A stretch of DNA of 64,000 bases from Trichobilharzia szidati. Its lineage: Eukaryota; Platyhelminthes; Trematoda; Strigeidida; Schistosomatidae. Position 1 is the stretch's first letter. Each line of letters begins with the position of its first letter. The position numbers and the translations under genes were made by a program. Location: the NCBI GenBank assembly GCA_944472155.2, contig OX235272.1:103112020-103176019 (forward strand). Direction: 5' to 3'. The notes beneath the pieces were generated by a model, which was not told the origin of the DNA, did no database searches, and worked only from the letters and a program-made list of their open reading frames with translations. This document shows, one piece after another, positions 48,737-59,940 of this stretch.

Positions 48737-49021
48737 CTGAAAGAAAACAGAATCATACCAGTTTAAGTTATGTCTTATATATATATATATCATCAAACAG
48801 ACATTGATTTATTTGAAGAATGCACAACAATATCTATCGTACTGCATAATGATGTAATGGTTTCTCCGTAAATGAGAATAGTCTACAGGCCACTTGGACT
48901 AAAATGAAACATTATGTTAGTATCAGCAATGGATACATTATGTCTGACTAAAGAAAATAAACGGATTTTTAATCTTATTAAGTTATCTAAGCATCTGCAT
49001 ACATGTAATGATAATTAATAT

Positions 49022-49260
49022 AGTGAGTAGACTTGTGGGTCGTTGGTTCAGTGGTAGAACACTAGCCAACCGTGTAAGTGGCCCTGGGTTCGACACCCGG
49101 GCTCTCCAGCGCACTCCTTCACCTCACTAAGCCGGTAGTATGCCGGGTAAAGAGGGAAGGTTGGGTGTAAGGTCAGCTACATCACCTCGTAAAAATAAAC
49201 ATCACTCCTACTGAAACTCCGAAGTTGAAGCTTGAAGCCCTATGTTCCACACTGTGAATT
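49022..49260 (+). mobile_element. tRNA-derived SINE with RTE-like 3' tail (family B)
   Basis: The head looks like a glycine-type tRNA: A box ttggttcagtggtaga and B box gggttcgacacccg with a good T-arm (ctgggttcgacacccgg). The anticodon arm is not convincing, so it is not called a tRNA gene. The 3' end reads cttgaagccctatgttccac, the same as the 3' end of RTE LINEs in this window (for example 54277). It is therefore likely mobilised by RTE enzymes. Confidence 0.72.
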
Positions 49261-49286
49261 CATTGTCGAGTATTGAATAATATTAC

Positions 49287-49361
49287 TGTTCAGCACCAAG
49301 TACTTCTTTCAGTCGGTATCCATCGTTTTCATGTACCCTGACATGCTGTACTGTGCTATAC
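49287..49361 (-). CDS. Kvbeta-like gene, tentative exon (xEVLG)
   Basis: This is a tentative 75-nt exon between an acceptor ending acacag and a donor gtaata. The reading frame gives a stretch ending GYRLKEVLGAE, comparable to the GKAEVVLGNIIKKKGW region of Kvbeta. Its last two bases (CA) plus the first base of the exon at 48736 give one codon, so the phase agrees with the downstream neighbour. Similarity is short and the residues before it do not match well. Without transcript support it could be a chance open stretch. Confidence 0.35.
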
Positions 49362-50329
49362 CTGTGTAAACAGTAAGCTATTGGTTGGTCTATTAGTTAT
49401 AATACAAGATAAGCGGACAATAATTATCCAGATGGATACCGTTTAAAAAATAATGAATATTCGACAGTCTCCCAATTGATTTCCATGCCTCCCAACTATT
49501 CACAGAGAAGACTGTTGAAATGATATTAGAATGTCTAATCCAACAGAGAGAAAAAGTGTTAATTTACATAATCATTGTACATAAATTCTTCCTAAGCAAT
49601 TAGCGCTAATATTTGGTTTTCTAATTCACACACACACATTTAATAAGATCTAGGAGGGAATACGTTTTGATTTCTAAGGATCAGATACTGAAACGTAGAC
49701 ATTTCATAAGGCGTTCACCTTTATATGTCCGAAACCTTCCCATATGCACAGTGATTACCTGAAAGGGGTGTATACCAAACTTCAGTTAAAGTTTATTGGT
49801 AAAATGTTTAGTATTTTGCATAAACTGACCTACAATTCTCTGTTTTCGTGGTAACTGTCGGGAGGTAAGTGAATACAAATTAACTTAGTTGCTGCTGTTT
49901 ATCGACTGACATCGAACTCTTGGTGTGTTTTTTAACATTATTGTTAAGATGGATAGTGATGGCGAGCCAGTTAGTCACAGAGCATTTAAGTAGTCATTAT
50001 ATAATTTGGTGCCTATAAATTTGAAAATGCCACAGTGTAGGCTCGAACAAAGTAAGAAGTTAGACAAAGAACAGTTTGCACATGATTTTGAGTCAATACA
50101 CGAAAATTAACATTGCCAAATCTACTAGTTCTAATGCTACTAATAACAGTATTAATTAGTATGTTTGGTTCACTGAAATTATACATTAATTAAAGATATT
50201 TGTGGTCCGCCTAAAAGTTGGGCTACCGCAAACATCTTCCATCAATATACTGCAGATGATTCCTTTTATTCAAATTCTTTGAATCTCGTAAAATTTGACC
50301 TCCCATAATTGTTGATATTAGATGGTTAC

Positions 50330-50840
50330 AGGCAATCGGCCACAAGAAGTCTTGCTCGACCTGGGTTTCGTGCTAGTTGGCACCCACCACTATTCAGTAA
50401 GACAGGAGTATCCGCAACCTTGAAGGAACTAGTGACTAACTAGTGTCGAATCAAAATATCCAATACAGTCCAACAGGAGATAAACTATGAACCTAAACAG
50501 CTCAATGGTAATGTCTCTGACTGCAGGTGGCACTGGATGAAGCAGGTTGGAATCTCACAAAAGAGACATGAGTTCTTTCAAAGTTGCAGATACGCCTACC
50601 TTGTTCACTGGTGAATGCCACAAGCACCAAACCTAGGTCCCGACAAGGCTTTCTGATGACTGCCTCCAGCCATCTAATATCAGTATTTCAAAGTGCATCA
50701 TGATGTTGAGCCACCTAGTGTCACGGTGACCACATTGCACACTTGACTGACTGATTGAATTCAGTCTGCACCAAAACAGAGGACTAGACACACACGCACA
50801 CATTACACTAGTTACTAACTAGTGTCCAGTCAAAAGTGTG
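50330..50840. mobile_element. Two head-to-head SINE family A copies
   Basis: A partial minus-strand copy (50330-50450) is joined to a full plus-strand copy (50460-50840). The plus copy has the leader, A box (cagctcaatggtaatg), a mutated B box (ggttggaatctca) and the body to the ending ctagttactaactagtgtcc. Confidence 0.7.
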
Positions 50841-51649
50841 ACCTCCAATAATATTATCCACTCTGGTGATTATTCAAAATATTTAAAACCTACTGATTCG
50901 CAAGTTTCTACTTAACATGAGAAAAAGCATTATCCAGTTGGATGGCAGTCTATCCCAATACGTAAGATAACTGTTCCTAAGGAGTGCCCATGGTTGACAA
51001 TGTAACCTCCTGAACTTTTTATAATTGGCAATCAACCAAATATTGTTCATGTCTCGAAGGAGACAAACAAGAGATATCATATCACAATTCAGGTCAGATG
51101 GAGCTGTGTCACACGATCGCTTGTCAATTCATGTTCTATTTGAACATCCTGGCTAAAGAGAAGATATCATGCAATAAACTTGGCTGAAAATTCTCTACAT
51201 TATATGAACACTGTTCAGAATAAAGCTGCTATTATTATTATTATTATTATTAAACAGAAATTCCATAAAAGAAGAAATTCTATTCTACACATAATGATTT
51301 GCATGCTTGTTTCACACACACACACACACACACTAATAAACTTGCCTCCAATTCTTCGTACTCAGAATACGTCCCAATGTTCTCTCTGCTCTAAAACAAA
51401 ATAAAACAATTTCAAGCGATTTCAAGCGAACAAGGAAACTGCTTGAATAATAATTCGGGTTATAAGAAGATGAGAGTTAAAAAAAGAAAAGAAAAAAGGC
51501 ATGGGAGGAAAGGGATTTACACACTGGCATTTTGTTATCAACTTCTGGAGGATGGCTTTAAATAACAGTTCGTCTAATAAATTACTGTTATTGTTGTTTG
51601 GACTGAAGTGATTATATGAATATTATATAGGTAGTTAATACATTTACTC

Positions 51650-52018
51650 CCCTTTATGAATTTGAATAAAGCAAGAACAACAGTGGTTTGTGCAGAATAA
51701 GATAGTGCCTTCATTGTTTATTTCGTTGGCTTCTTATTGGCTGCTTACAGCCTGGAAATTTTACATGATGTTAGTTGACATTATGCTCCAAACGTAGTGA
51801 ACAGTGCTCAGAAGATTACGCCCATGTAGTTTTTGCACAGGGAGTCCAACTTTTAACAATGTAAACGCATGCATACAATGGTAAAGGAGTTACGTAATAA
51901 AGACAAGTGGTGCATAGAAATGTGAGTAAATAAAGATTTGAGTAACAGTTTACTGAGTTCAACTCAAATCATAGAAACAAGAGAGAAGCAAAATTGCAAA
52001 ATAACAAAGTGTGTGGGG
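51650..52018 (-). repeat. PLE 3'-end repeat cut by an assembly gap
   Basis: It is the same ~450-bp sequence seen at 1310-1740, 11210-11590, 12895-13300, 18180-18600, 19980-20340 and 28370-28740. It starts at gaatttgaataaagcaagaa and runs into the run of Ns. Confidence 0.75.
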
Positions 52019-52113
52019 NNNNNNNNNNNNNNNNNNNNNNNNNNNNNNNNNNNNNNNNNNNNNNNNNNNNNNNNNNNNNNNNNNNNNNNNNNNNNNNNNN
52101 NNNNNNNNNNNNN
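52019..52113. other. Assembly gap (95 Ns)
   Basis: This is unresolved sequence inside a repeat, in the intron region where a missing Kvbeta exon could lie. Confidence 0.99.
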
Positions 52114-52649
52114 TACTACTAATGATGAAGCAATTATTTTCAAAATGTCACAAAATGAAACAGTTGGAAATGGAAAACTTCTCCTAAAATCGAAGGAGTG
52201 ATACCTTGCGTGACGATTACCTATTCACAACATTCTATGAAATATCAAACACAATACTACGCTGTACTGTAGCTCAAATGCCGAAACATGTAAAGAAGCT
52301 ACCTCGAGACAGGCAAGGTAGTTAAAAATAAACTTCTTTTAAAGGCATTGATTTTAAACCTTACATTGTGCAACAGAATCTTCGGATATCCCATTCCTGT
52401 GTCTGATGAGTGGATATGTGTATCAGACAAAGAAAACGGATTAAGTACCGGAGGCTTCAGGCTGTTCCCCTTTATCGTTCATATCTGTATTTTGTTCCTA
52501 TCTCATTTTAAATCCATTTGAGCAATTAAAAACACACAGTTTTTAAAATCTGCAATATACTACTAAAATTCTCACGTTTTACTTGTGTTCACTAAACTTC
52601 ACTAAACCTGTCACAAAGTAGATTCGTAAAAATCAGACTAGTGAGATTG

Positions 52650-52650
52650 A

Positions 52651-52685
<35 letters not shown>
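52650..52685. repeat. (TTA)n microsatellite
   Basis: About 12 TTA/ATT units. Other short arrays: TTA at 51232-51252, CA at 51314-51332, AC at 33219-33242, AT at 5103-5116, GT at 11506-11521, and TGAAC at 59584-59604. Confidence 0.9.
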
Positions 52686-52687
<2 letters not shown>

Positions 52688-53139
52688 AGATAATGTCGTT
52701 AATGTATTGAGGTGAAAATGCGGAATATTTGTAACAAAAGTAATATACGTTATTCCGACATGCTATTAAGGTTGATTATTTATTACATGCGAAATTCATT
52801 TTATCTTTTATCATATACGACAGCAAATGTGTAACACTGAGAAAAAATCCTGTGAGAATAACGGCTCCTCAAAAAATTCTAAGTGACATTAGGAGATTGG
52901 CTCATTTTGCAGTAGGCATTGTGCAGATGCCTGTAAAAGTAATGATGGTAGCTGAATATCATAGCTGCTTGTGATAGCCTCAGACTACATCAAATCGATT
53001 AGTTATTCTGTCATACAGGTATATGGCACAAAAAATCTCAATATCACGTCATTACTGAACAGTGTTGCATTTGATGACTAATCCACACATACAATAGTTT
53101 GCATCACTTTTATAAACTGTGATATTAATAAGATTAAAC

Positions 53140-54330
53140 CAGTATATTCAACCTCTATATCTCAACTTCATCGACTTTGAAAATGCCTTCGACAGCATCG
53201 ATTGAGAGGTGATTTAGAAACTACTTCGCTACTATGGGGTGCCGTCAACAACTATATACCTCATTCAACAGTTGTACGACAACGCTGCATGCCAAGTAAC
53301 CCACAACGAGAAACTCACGGAATCCTTCGAAGTGAAGACGGAAGTAAGGTAAGTTGGCTACCTACTATCTCCAATGATTTTTCTGATCGAGGGTGGTAGA
53401 CTAGATAATACGACAGACAGAGGGCCAGGCAACGAGGAGACAGGCTTAAAACGAACCCACACAAAAATCTTGGAGGATCTCAACTCCGCTGATCATATGT
53501 GTTTGATTTCTCACAAACTAGAAGATATGCAAGTGAAAAGCAACAAGTTGGCAGAAGAAGCATCAAAGATAGGACTTCACTTCAGGTGAGCATAGAGAAA
53601 ACAGGGGTAGGTGATGAAGATTCCTGGCCAACAGTAACAGCAAAAGACAAAATTCAGCCGGTATAAATGGCGGAATTCTGAAAGAATCAACCTCCTCTAA
53701 CTACCTACCGACATACTTGGGAAGCATCGTTTCAACTACAGGTGGACGGAACTGGTGAGGATATCAAAGCAGCGAGCATCGGGAAAGCAAGGCAAGATTT
53801 CATTACTCTCAAGTCTCTGTGGAGATCAACTGCTCTACTCAGCATGAAAAATGAGATCCGGATTTTCAAATCCAATATGAAGTCAGTGCTACCATAGGAA
53901 TCCGAGACTTGGCGCCACGCCGCGTCACGAAGGACCATTCAAACAAACTACAGACTTTCATCAACAGCTATGGTTGGCTAGGAAAGATCAGCAACAGCGA
54001 CCTCTGGGTGCAAACCAACTAGGAACAAATTGGGTAACAAATATGCTTAAAGAAATGGAGGTGGATTGGCCATAATCTAAGAAAACCATCAAGTGAAATC
54101 ACACGCCAGGCCATCGCTAGAGTGGGACCCGCTGAATGGGAAGCGGCGAGTTGGTCGTCAGAGCTAGGATGACATGGAGGAGGTGATGCAAAAAGGAGAT
54201 GAAAGCATGTGTGCAGACGTGGAGCCAGGCGTAAACGTTGGTGGAGAACCGGATGCAATGGAGACGTGTGGCTGAAGCCCTATATTCCTCTAGGAGTTAA
54301 AGGAAACAATAATAGTAAATAATAAGCTCA
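53140..54330 (+). mobile_element. RTE LINE 3' half, decayed
   Basis: The plus strand starts at the RT motif LNFIDFENAFDSID near 53165. It passes LEDLNSADHMCLISHKLEDM (the catalytic FADD has become SADH) and the connection block near 53740. It ends near 54315 with agccctatattcctctagga and an aataat tail. Close to the intact copy at 59900-62461 but full of shifts. Confidence 0.82.
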
Positions 54331-54339
54331 TTCACCTTC

Positions 54340-55080
54340 CTTAGAGAGTAACCTAAGTTACTTATGGTACAGACTTGATTCAACTTGACGAGATTATTAC
54401 CTGTTGTTACTTCACAAAATCCTAATTGAATTTCAAACTGAACAACAGGTTAGAAATTCCTTGTGATTAGTAGCTGTGTATTTTATCCATTTGACTGATT
54501 TCTCAAATAGTTCTGATGTTAATGCCTACACAGGAATTTCATTCGTCTACTACTTTCTCAATCGGATGTGTTTTCATTCGCCAGAATATCTCGTATTAAG
54601 TTCCTCAATTCTACTCTCATATTCCCTCTCATTGTAAACCATCCAAATTCTAGGCTGTTTAATGTAGTTTCAAACAATCTGTACTTCTCTTATCTGTAAT
54701 TTCCACAAATTCTAAACATTACCGTTCATGTTAACACACTACTTTTATAATTTCACACACCGATCAAATCCAACAATCTACACTTGATTTTGTTATCTTT
54801 ACCAGTTGACCAACTTGACAACGAAAATGACCCCAGACAGACGAACGATGATCAAGTTAGTAAACTTTATTTTTATATCATAACAGACGTACTATTACCT
54901 TTGTTATTTGGTTTAGTGATCTTCATTACTATTTTGACTTTCAATATGTCCCTTAAACTTGACCTAAGTCTATTTTCTCACCCCTTAACTCTTTGTTATA
55001 TATATATATATGCTGAGGTTTTGTAAATTCCGGTTTAATAAATCTTTGATGAAGCTGTTAGCATTAAATAGCGAAACGTT
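54340..55080. other. Intronic stretch without recognisable feature
   Basis: AT-rich. An 80-codon open stretch at 54784-55026 contains a hydrophobic run but resembles nothing known. Confidence 0.45.
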
Positions 55081-55089
55081 GAAGTGGGT

Positions 55090-55460
55090 TCGACTAATTT
55101 ACCTATATACTCAGTCATATAAAAGAAAAGCCGTTCAGAGAAGAGTTACTCCACTTTCAGACGGTATCATTCTCAAGCTGTACAATCGCATACATCCATT
55201 TATAATAAATTGTCTTAGCAAGAAAAGAAATATTTCCAGAGGTGTGTCATTAGAATTGTGAATTCGTTTTGACAACAAATTTCGTTGATGGATTAGAAGC
55301 TAAAATAAGATTAAATATCAAGTTCAGTCACGTCATGTAATTGAAGGAGTTGAGTGGAATTCAACTAAAATTAAAATCGAACAACAGTCAAGTTAGCAAC
55401 GGTGGTAATGACGGGTAGAGATTTAATCAGGAATGGGGGAACAAAATAATATGATTAGGA
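55090..55460 (+). repeat. Dispersed ~400-bp repeat, distal copy
   Basis: It is related to 13885-14395 and 15780-16160. Shared blocks include ggagttgagtggaattcaac and a stretch of gaatgggggaacaaaat. It lies in the intron upstream of the Kvbeta exon at 49287/48692. Confidence 0.65.
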
Positions 55461-56329
55461 AACAAAAAACAAAAATTACGTAACTGGTGTTAAGGTAGGT
55501 CAGGTCCATTGTAGATTTAATGACTGAACCAACTTCTTTTGTATACAGAGTTCAGGTTTTAATATGTGAATCGCCATCGCTTATTTGGTTTGAAGAAGTT
55601 TGCTTTGAACTCTTTTGGTGATATTCTCACGTATTGTGTAGATAACTTTGAAATTGTTTTGTGAGTTAGCTTGGTGTTCTTATTCAATCAGGTGTCATCC
55701 GGAAAAATAAACTGACCTATTACTTACTTATACGGTAACAGGCATTTACGTCTACGATACTCTTACATCTGTACAGCCCTACTACTCTAGTATGTACTGA
55801 TATTCAATAAAGAAGTTTATTTGAGTACACTTACGAGAATTCTGTCATCAAAACATAGAAAACGTGTATATTAAAAACGTTTACTTTTATGTGTTGCATC
55901 TACGCATCTGCGATTTACGTCACATCTCCTCACTTCAGTCGAAATGTAGCAAAGAAAATATTTACACTTATTTAGCTGTCGGTCTGTGTTATCAAAACGA
56001 TGTTGGAACATTAGTGTTATAGATATTCACTGCAACTGGGATGATTTATTGTCATCATAACTGTTATCTTATAAATTAAGTGAATTAGCTTTGTGCACAT
56101 CATTGGGACTGCTAACCGATGTCAGCTCATGATGAAATCTCGTAACCAATCAAATCCCTGCAAACCAATACTTCAGTATCAATGAGATGCTCGTTGGTGA
56201 CTGGCCTTATTCAGAAAGGTATTTACCTGGGTTCTAGTGCTAAGTCGTGAGAAGTAGAGTACAATAGATTGGGTATGTAGACAAATACTCCACAACGATG
56301 ATATTGGCTACTGATAGTCGCGCTATATC

Positions 56330-56565
56330 GTGCGTGAATTCATGGGCCGACCATTGGATTGGGTCCCAGTGGATTAATGGTCTACGACCTTCTTCGCCTT
56401 GTAACCAGAAGGTCCTAGGTTTAAACCCTGATGTAATGGTGGGTGCGTACTGCTTAGAAGTGCCAAACTAGTCTGCCGAAACTTCTGGCTACTCATTACT
56501 CCCTAATGGTTTTCCAATGGTTCTCTAACCAATGTATATTCATGATGAAATCCTGTAACCAGTTA
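56330..56565 (+). mobile_element. tRNA-derived SINE, family C
   Basis: The head is gggtcccagtggattaatgg, the B box is worn (ggtttaaaccc), and the end is ggttctctaaccaatg..tcatgatgaaatcctgtaacc. The end block also occurs just upstream at 56115-56165, so two units may lie in tandem. It ends about 200 bases from the Kvbeta exon at 56763. Confidence 0.62.
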
Positions 56566-56762
56566 TGTTATCAAATGAAAAAGTTGGAAGAAGATAACAA
56601 CTAAGTTACCGTTTCCCTTAGGCGGATCTAACTTTAGAGTACACACTCCCACCAGTGCCATTTTATATTTAGACAAAACCTCATAATAAATTTGAATTAA
56701 CAGTTCAGCTAGTGTTTGTTTTCTGACATCAGACTTGTAAAACAAATTGATTCGTCACTTAC

Positions 56763-56800
56763 CTCATCTGGTATTTGATTCCCAAAAGTGACATCTGTAC
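56763..56800 (-). CDS. Kvbeta-like AKR6 gene, exon with GTDVTFG motif
   Basis: This 38-nt exon lies between an acceptor ending ttttag and a donor gtaagtga. It encodes GTDVTFGNQIPDE when one base from the preceding exon is added. This matches the GTWVTFGGQITDE segment near the N-terminus of vertebrate Kvbeta subunits (K+ channel beta, aldo-keto reductase family AKR6), which forms part of the first strand-loop of the NADPH-binding barrel. It ends in phase 0. The exon that should follow (VAEQLMT... to FDTAEVY in vertebrates) and the one that should precede it were not found. It is recognised by homology only, and its small size is typical of schistosome 5' exons. Confidence 0.72.
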
Positions 56801-56974
56801 CTAAAACGACAAGAAGAAAGAGATAAATCATAATACGTAATTAAACATGGATCACTGTAAATATTAATCATATCAGCCTTATTCTGGGAAATGTATTTAA
56901 ACATAGTGCGAAATTCTGAAGTTAATTTCTTGTGGAATACTTACGCTCTGTACTACAACTCTACTGGAACTCGT

Positions 56975-58270
56975 GAAGTCACCAAGTGAGAGGTTACGGA
57001 GAGTTGTCATCTGAAGTGATGAAAACCACTGTTTTCCGTCAGGTATGCCCACCTGTGTACCCGTTTCTGTTTAATTTCATCATAGATGTACTGATGAACT
57101 TAATTCTAACTGACTTCATTGACTCAGCGATCGACTTGTTACCAGAGAACAATCCAGCTGACTTAGAATATGGAGAAGATTTTGTCTTTCTTCCAGGATG
57201 AAGACGCTGAAAAAATGCAGAGTCCTCTGAACACCTTGAGTAGTGAGCAATCTTCGAATAATTGGCATGCGATTCGATCCTGCTGTCAAATGTAAGATAA
57301 TTGATGCTACAGGACTGGATTGGACTACATCGACTCACTACAAGCATAAAGATAGGGAGGTGGTGAACTGGTTGGTGTAGCGTGCTGACCACTTCACTTA
57401 TGTGGGAAGTTGCATCAGCCAGCCCCATCAGCTGGTTGGTCACCGACAAAAACTCAACACGTCAATTTACACCATCTCTAGCTTAGTAGACGTGATATCC
57501 GGCTGGTTATCGAGCAAGAGACGTGTGCATTACTCAGAAACAATTCGCTCCCATCCCCTACTTAATGGCTGTGACTGAGACATGGTCATTGAAAGTGGAA
57601 GATATGAACAAGCTGGCTAGCTAGCTGTCTTTCATTACAGGTGCCTGAGTTCTATCTCCCATATGTGCTAGGTGGTGGTTGTGGTCTAATAGGTTAAGCG
57701 GTATTGAGGTGAAACATGGGTCGAGTGAAAGGTAGGTGAGAGGAAAGCAGTCGACTAGGTGGTTGTGAAGTTACTTGGATAGAGAGAGACGTTTAGGACA
57801 CCGAGCCATCGAAAGCCTTCCTTGATCGACGGACAATATTAGCTGACTGAAATAGGATGGATGAGGTTGGAAAAGAGTTGGCACATTGTGGTCAAACCAA
57901 TTCATGACTTCATCAGTCACTCAAATCTATAAAAGTTAGTTTCAGCCAACCACGTAGGGAGGTGCAGGCTACTGTCTGACTGGAGTCGTCGAGATCGTAA
58001 ACACAAATGATGGCTGAAGACAATTGGTGGTATGGCTGAAAACCGATGTCAATGGCTACCACAGATGCGTTCACTCTTTGTGATTGATAATATCCAATAA
58101 AGTTTCACTGTTCTTCCGTATTACTACTCTTTTTACCTCACTCACACGTTTGCTTATTATCTCTCTTCTGGTGAACTTGTCTTTACTCTCTTCTCTTGCT
58201 TTGTGTGCTGCAGGGAGGGGTGTGGCGACAGAAGCTGGTGCACATCTGTGCAAGATTCTATGTTGAAACC
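56975..58270 (+). mobile_element. Degraded LINE of another RTE-like lineage
   Basis: The frame 56986-57201 reads VFRQVCPPVYPFLFNFIIDV and LEYGEDFVFLPG, worn versions of the RT motifs GxRQGCPLSPxLFN and YADD. Later frames near 57390-57430 give FTYVGSCISQPHQL, and frames near 57530-57600 recall the post-RT block ending in TWSLKVEDM. The 3' part near 57980-58070 has the usual W...RW... ending and an aataaa-containing tail. No intact frame remains. Confidence 0.72.
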
Positions 58271-58439
58271 AATTAGTCACTGACTCAGTTAAAATATTTG
58301 TTCTCCGTATAGAATCTTGAATATAAAAATAATATAATAATATTCGTCGATAGTACATCGTATCATTCATTCTATCTGAAACAAGACTCAATCCCCTCCG
58401 ACACCTCTCCTTCATTTTCTTCTTGAAGTGCATATTGGT

Positions 58440-59755
58440 AGGCTGGAAGTCAATTTAGTGTTTACGTGAGTTCATGTAGCAATCCAGCGAAATAACTAAG
58501 GTGTGGCGAGTGAGGTTAAAACAACAAGGAACGCAGGAAGGTAGACGCATCACGCTGGATAGAAATTCAAACAATTCAGTAATATAAGCAATCCATCAGA
58601 AAGAACGTTAAATGTCATATAAGCAAATCCCAAGTTTAATTAACCACGTTATCATATATTAAGGTGACATCAAGGGGCAGAATAATGAAACACCAATAAA
58701 TGCATGTTGAATTAACGCTTCTAATAAAACCCTCTTAAGAATTCAAGGATAAAAGTCAACCGAAAATAGAGTGATGTACTTATCTCGAATGAAATTTTCA
58801 TTCAAAGAACCATCGGCTGCTAATCTTTAGGAACAAAACAAAACCAAGGAGCAATAAAATCGTAAAACTGTCAAGAAGATGACTATAGGCAGTGGTGTTC
58901 TGAGATCTGTTGATATTTTGATTAGGCTTTTTAATCTACCTCCAAATTTCCATTCCTCTCATAACAGCAGTCTTCCTACCAAGCTTCTCTTGCATATGCA
59001 TGTTTAAGTAACCCCTATTAATTCAATATTCACACAGTAACCAAACACTTAATCTGCATGGAACTCGTTAAATAAATCCAGAACAAAAGGCACAGTTTGA
59101 TTAGATTGCACTCTCTGTAGGGTTTAATTGGTTGTCTAAAGTCATGTGCCGGAGTGGCTATCATCGTGTAACTTCGCTGAATCAACAGTCCTGTTTACCT
59201 GTATAATTCAGTTGATAAGTGGACTAATTTAGCATTACACTTTGGTGTTTCCTGCTATTCTGCCGAAAATATTAAGGGTAAATTTGATATAAAGGAGGCC
59301 TACAAATGTAAGCAGAGTACAAACGTGTACTGGCTTGTAGGTGAGTTTATTCATGTTTGATGAAAACAGATGAAAACCAGTTGCATTTAAGGTTATCCTA
59401 GAGATAAGTTATCCCGAAACTCTATCAAATTCGACTATTAAGTGCTCGTTATACAGTCTGATTATTTATACATTTAGAAATTACATACTCAAATGTTTGC
59501 ATGAAATTCACTTAAATGTAAAAGTTTACTCTTACTTCTCTAAAGAAAGAATTTTTTCGGATACGTGTTCATTTTTGTTATAACTGAACTGAACTGAACT
59601 GAATAAACCTGTCGCCACTTTTTTATGTCTGCACCTGATAATTATTATAACGGTAATGAACTCGACTGGTACGCTGATACGTCTATTTGTCCGTTGTACC
59701 TTTCGATTCATTGAGCCATGCAAATATCAAAAGACAAAGCCTGCCCTACGACTCT
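58440..59755. other. Stretch without recognisable gene, upstream of the RTE target site
   Basis: AT-rich with a TGAAC microsatellite. The last ~150 bases (59600-59750) resemble the segment 25550-25670, so the RTE element landed in an older repeat. Confidence 0.5.
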
Positions 59756-59773
59756 GAGATATCGGTATTATAT
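59756..59773. repeat. Target-site duplication, left copy
   Basis: The sequence gagatatcggtattatat lies next to the 3' ATT-repeat tail of the RTE element. It is identical to 63971-63988. The last bases are ambiguous because the tail is also AT-rich. Confidence 0.85.
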
Positions 59774-59790
59774 TATTATTATTATTTCCT

Positions 59791-59940
59791 TTAGTTCCTA
59801 GAGGAACATAGGGCTTCAGCCATGCGTCTCCATTGCGTTCGGTTCTCTGCTAGAGTTTTCACCTGGCTCCAGGTCTGCCCACATGCTTTCATCTCCTCTT
59901 CACATGATCTCCTCCAGGTCACCCTTGCACTGACGACCAA
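59791..59940 (-). pseudogene. Frameshifted C-terminus of the RTE ORF
   Basis: In another minus-strand frame the expected tail of the protein continues with VTWRRSCEEEMKA and ENRTQWRRMAEALC, ending in a stop at 59791. The main frame ends prematurely at 59900 after GDLEEIM. A small indel near 59940 separates the two, so this copy is not fully intact even apart from its inversion. Confidence 0.75.

Noticed and set aside
49025..49110. Functional tRNA gene
   Set aside because: The A box, B box and T-arm are present, but no proper anticodon or acceptor stem forms and the unit continues into a SINE body.
51938..52201. Open frame across the N run
   Set aside because: It exists only because Ns were translated; the flanks are a PLE repeat.
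56940..56990. Upstream Kvbeta exon before a gtaagt donor on the minus strand
   Set aside because: The phase required by the exon at 56800 gives a stop a few codons upstream, and the other frames do not resemble the family.
58071..58433. 120-codon minus-strand open frame as a gene
   Set aside because: It lies antisense over the 3' end of a degraded LINE and has no similarity to known proteins.
58765..58830. Minus-strand exon-like stretch (LAADGSLNENFIRDK)
   Set aside because: No convincing donor and no recognisable family; not enough to call an exon.
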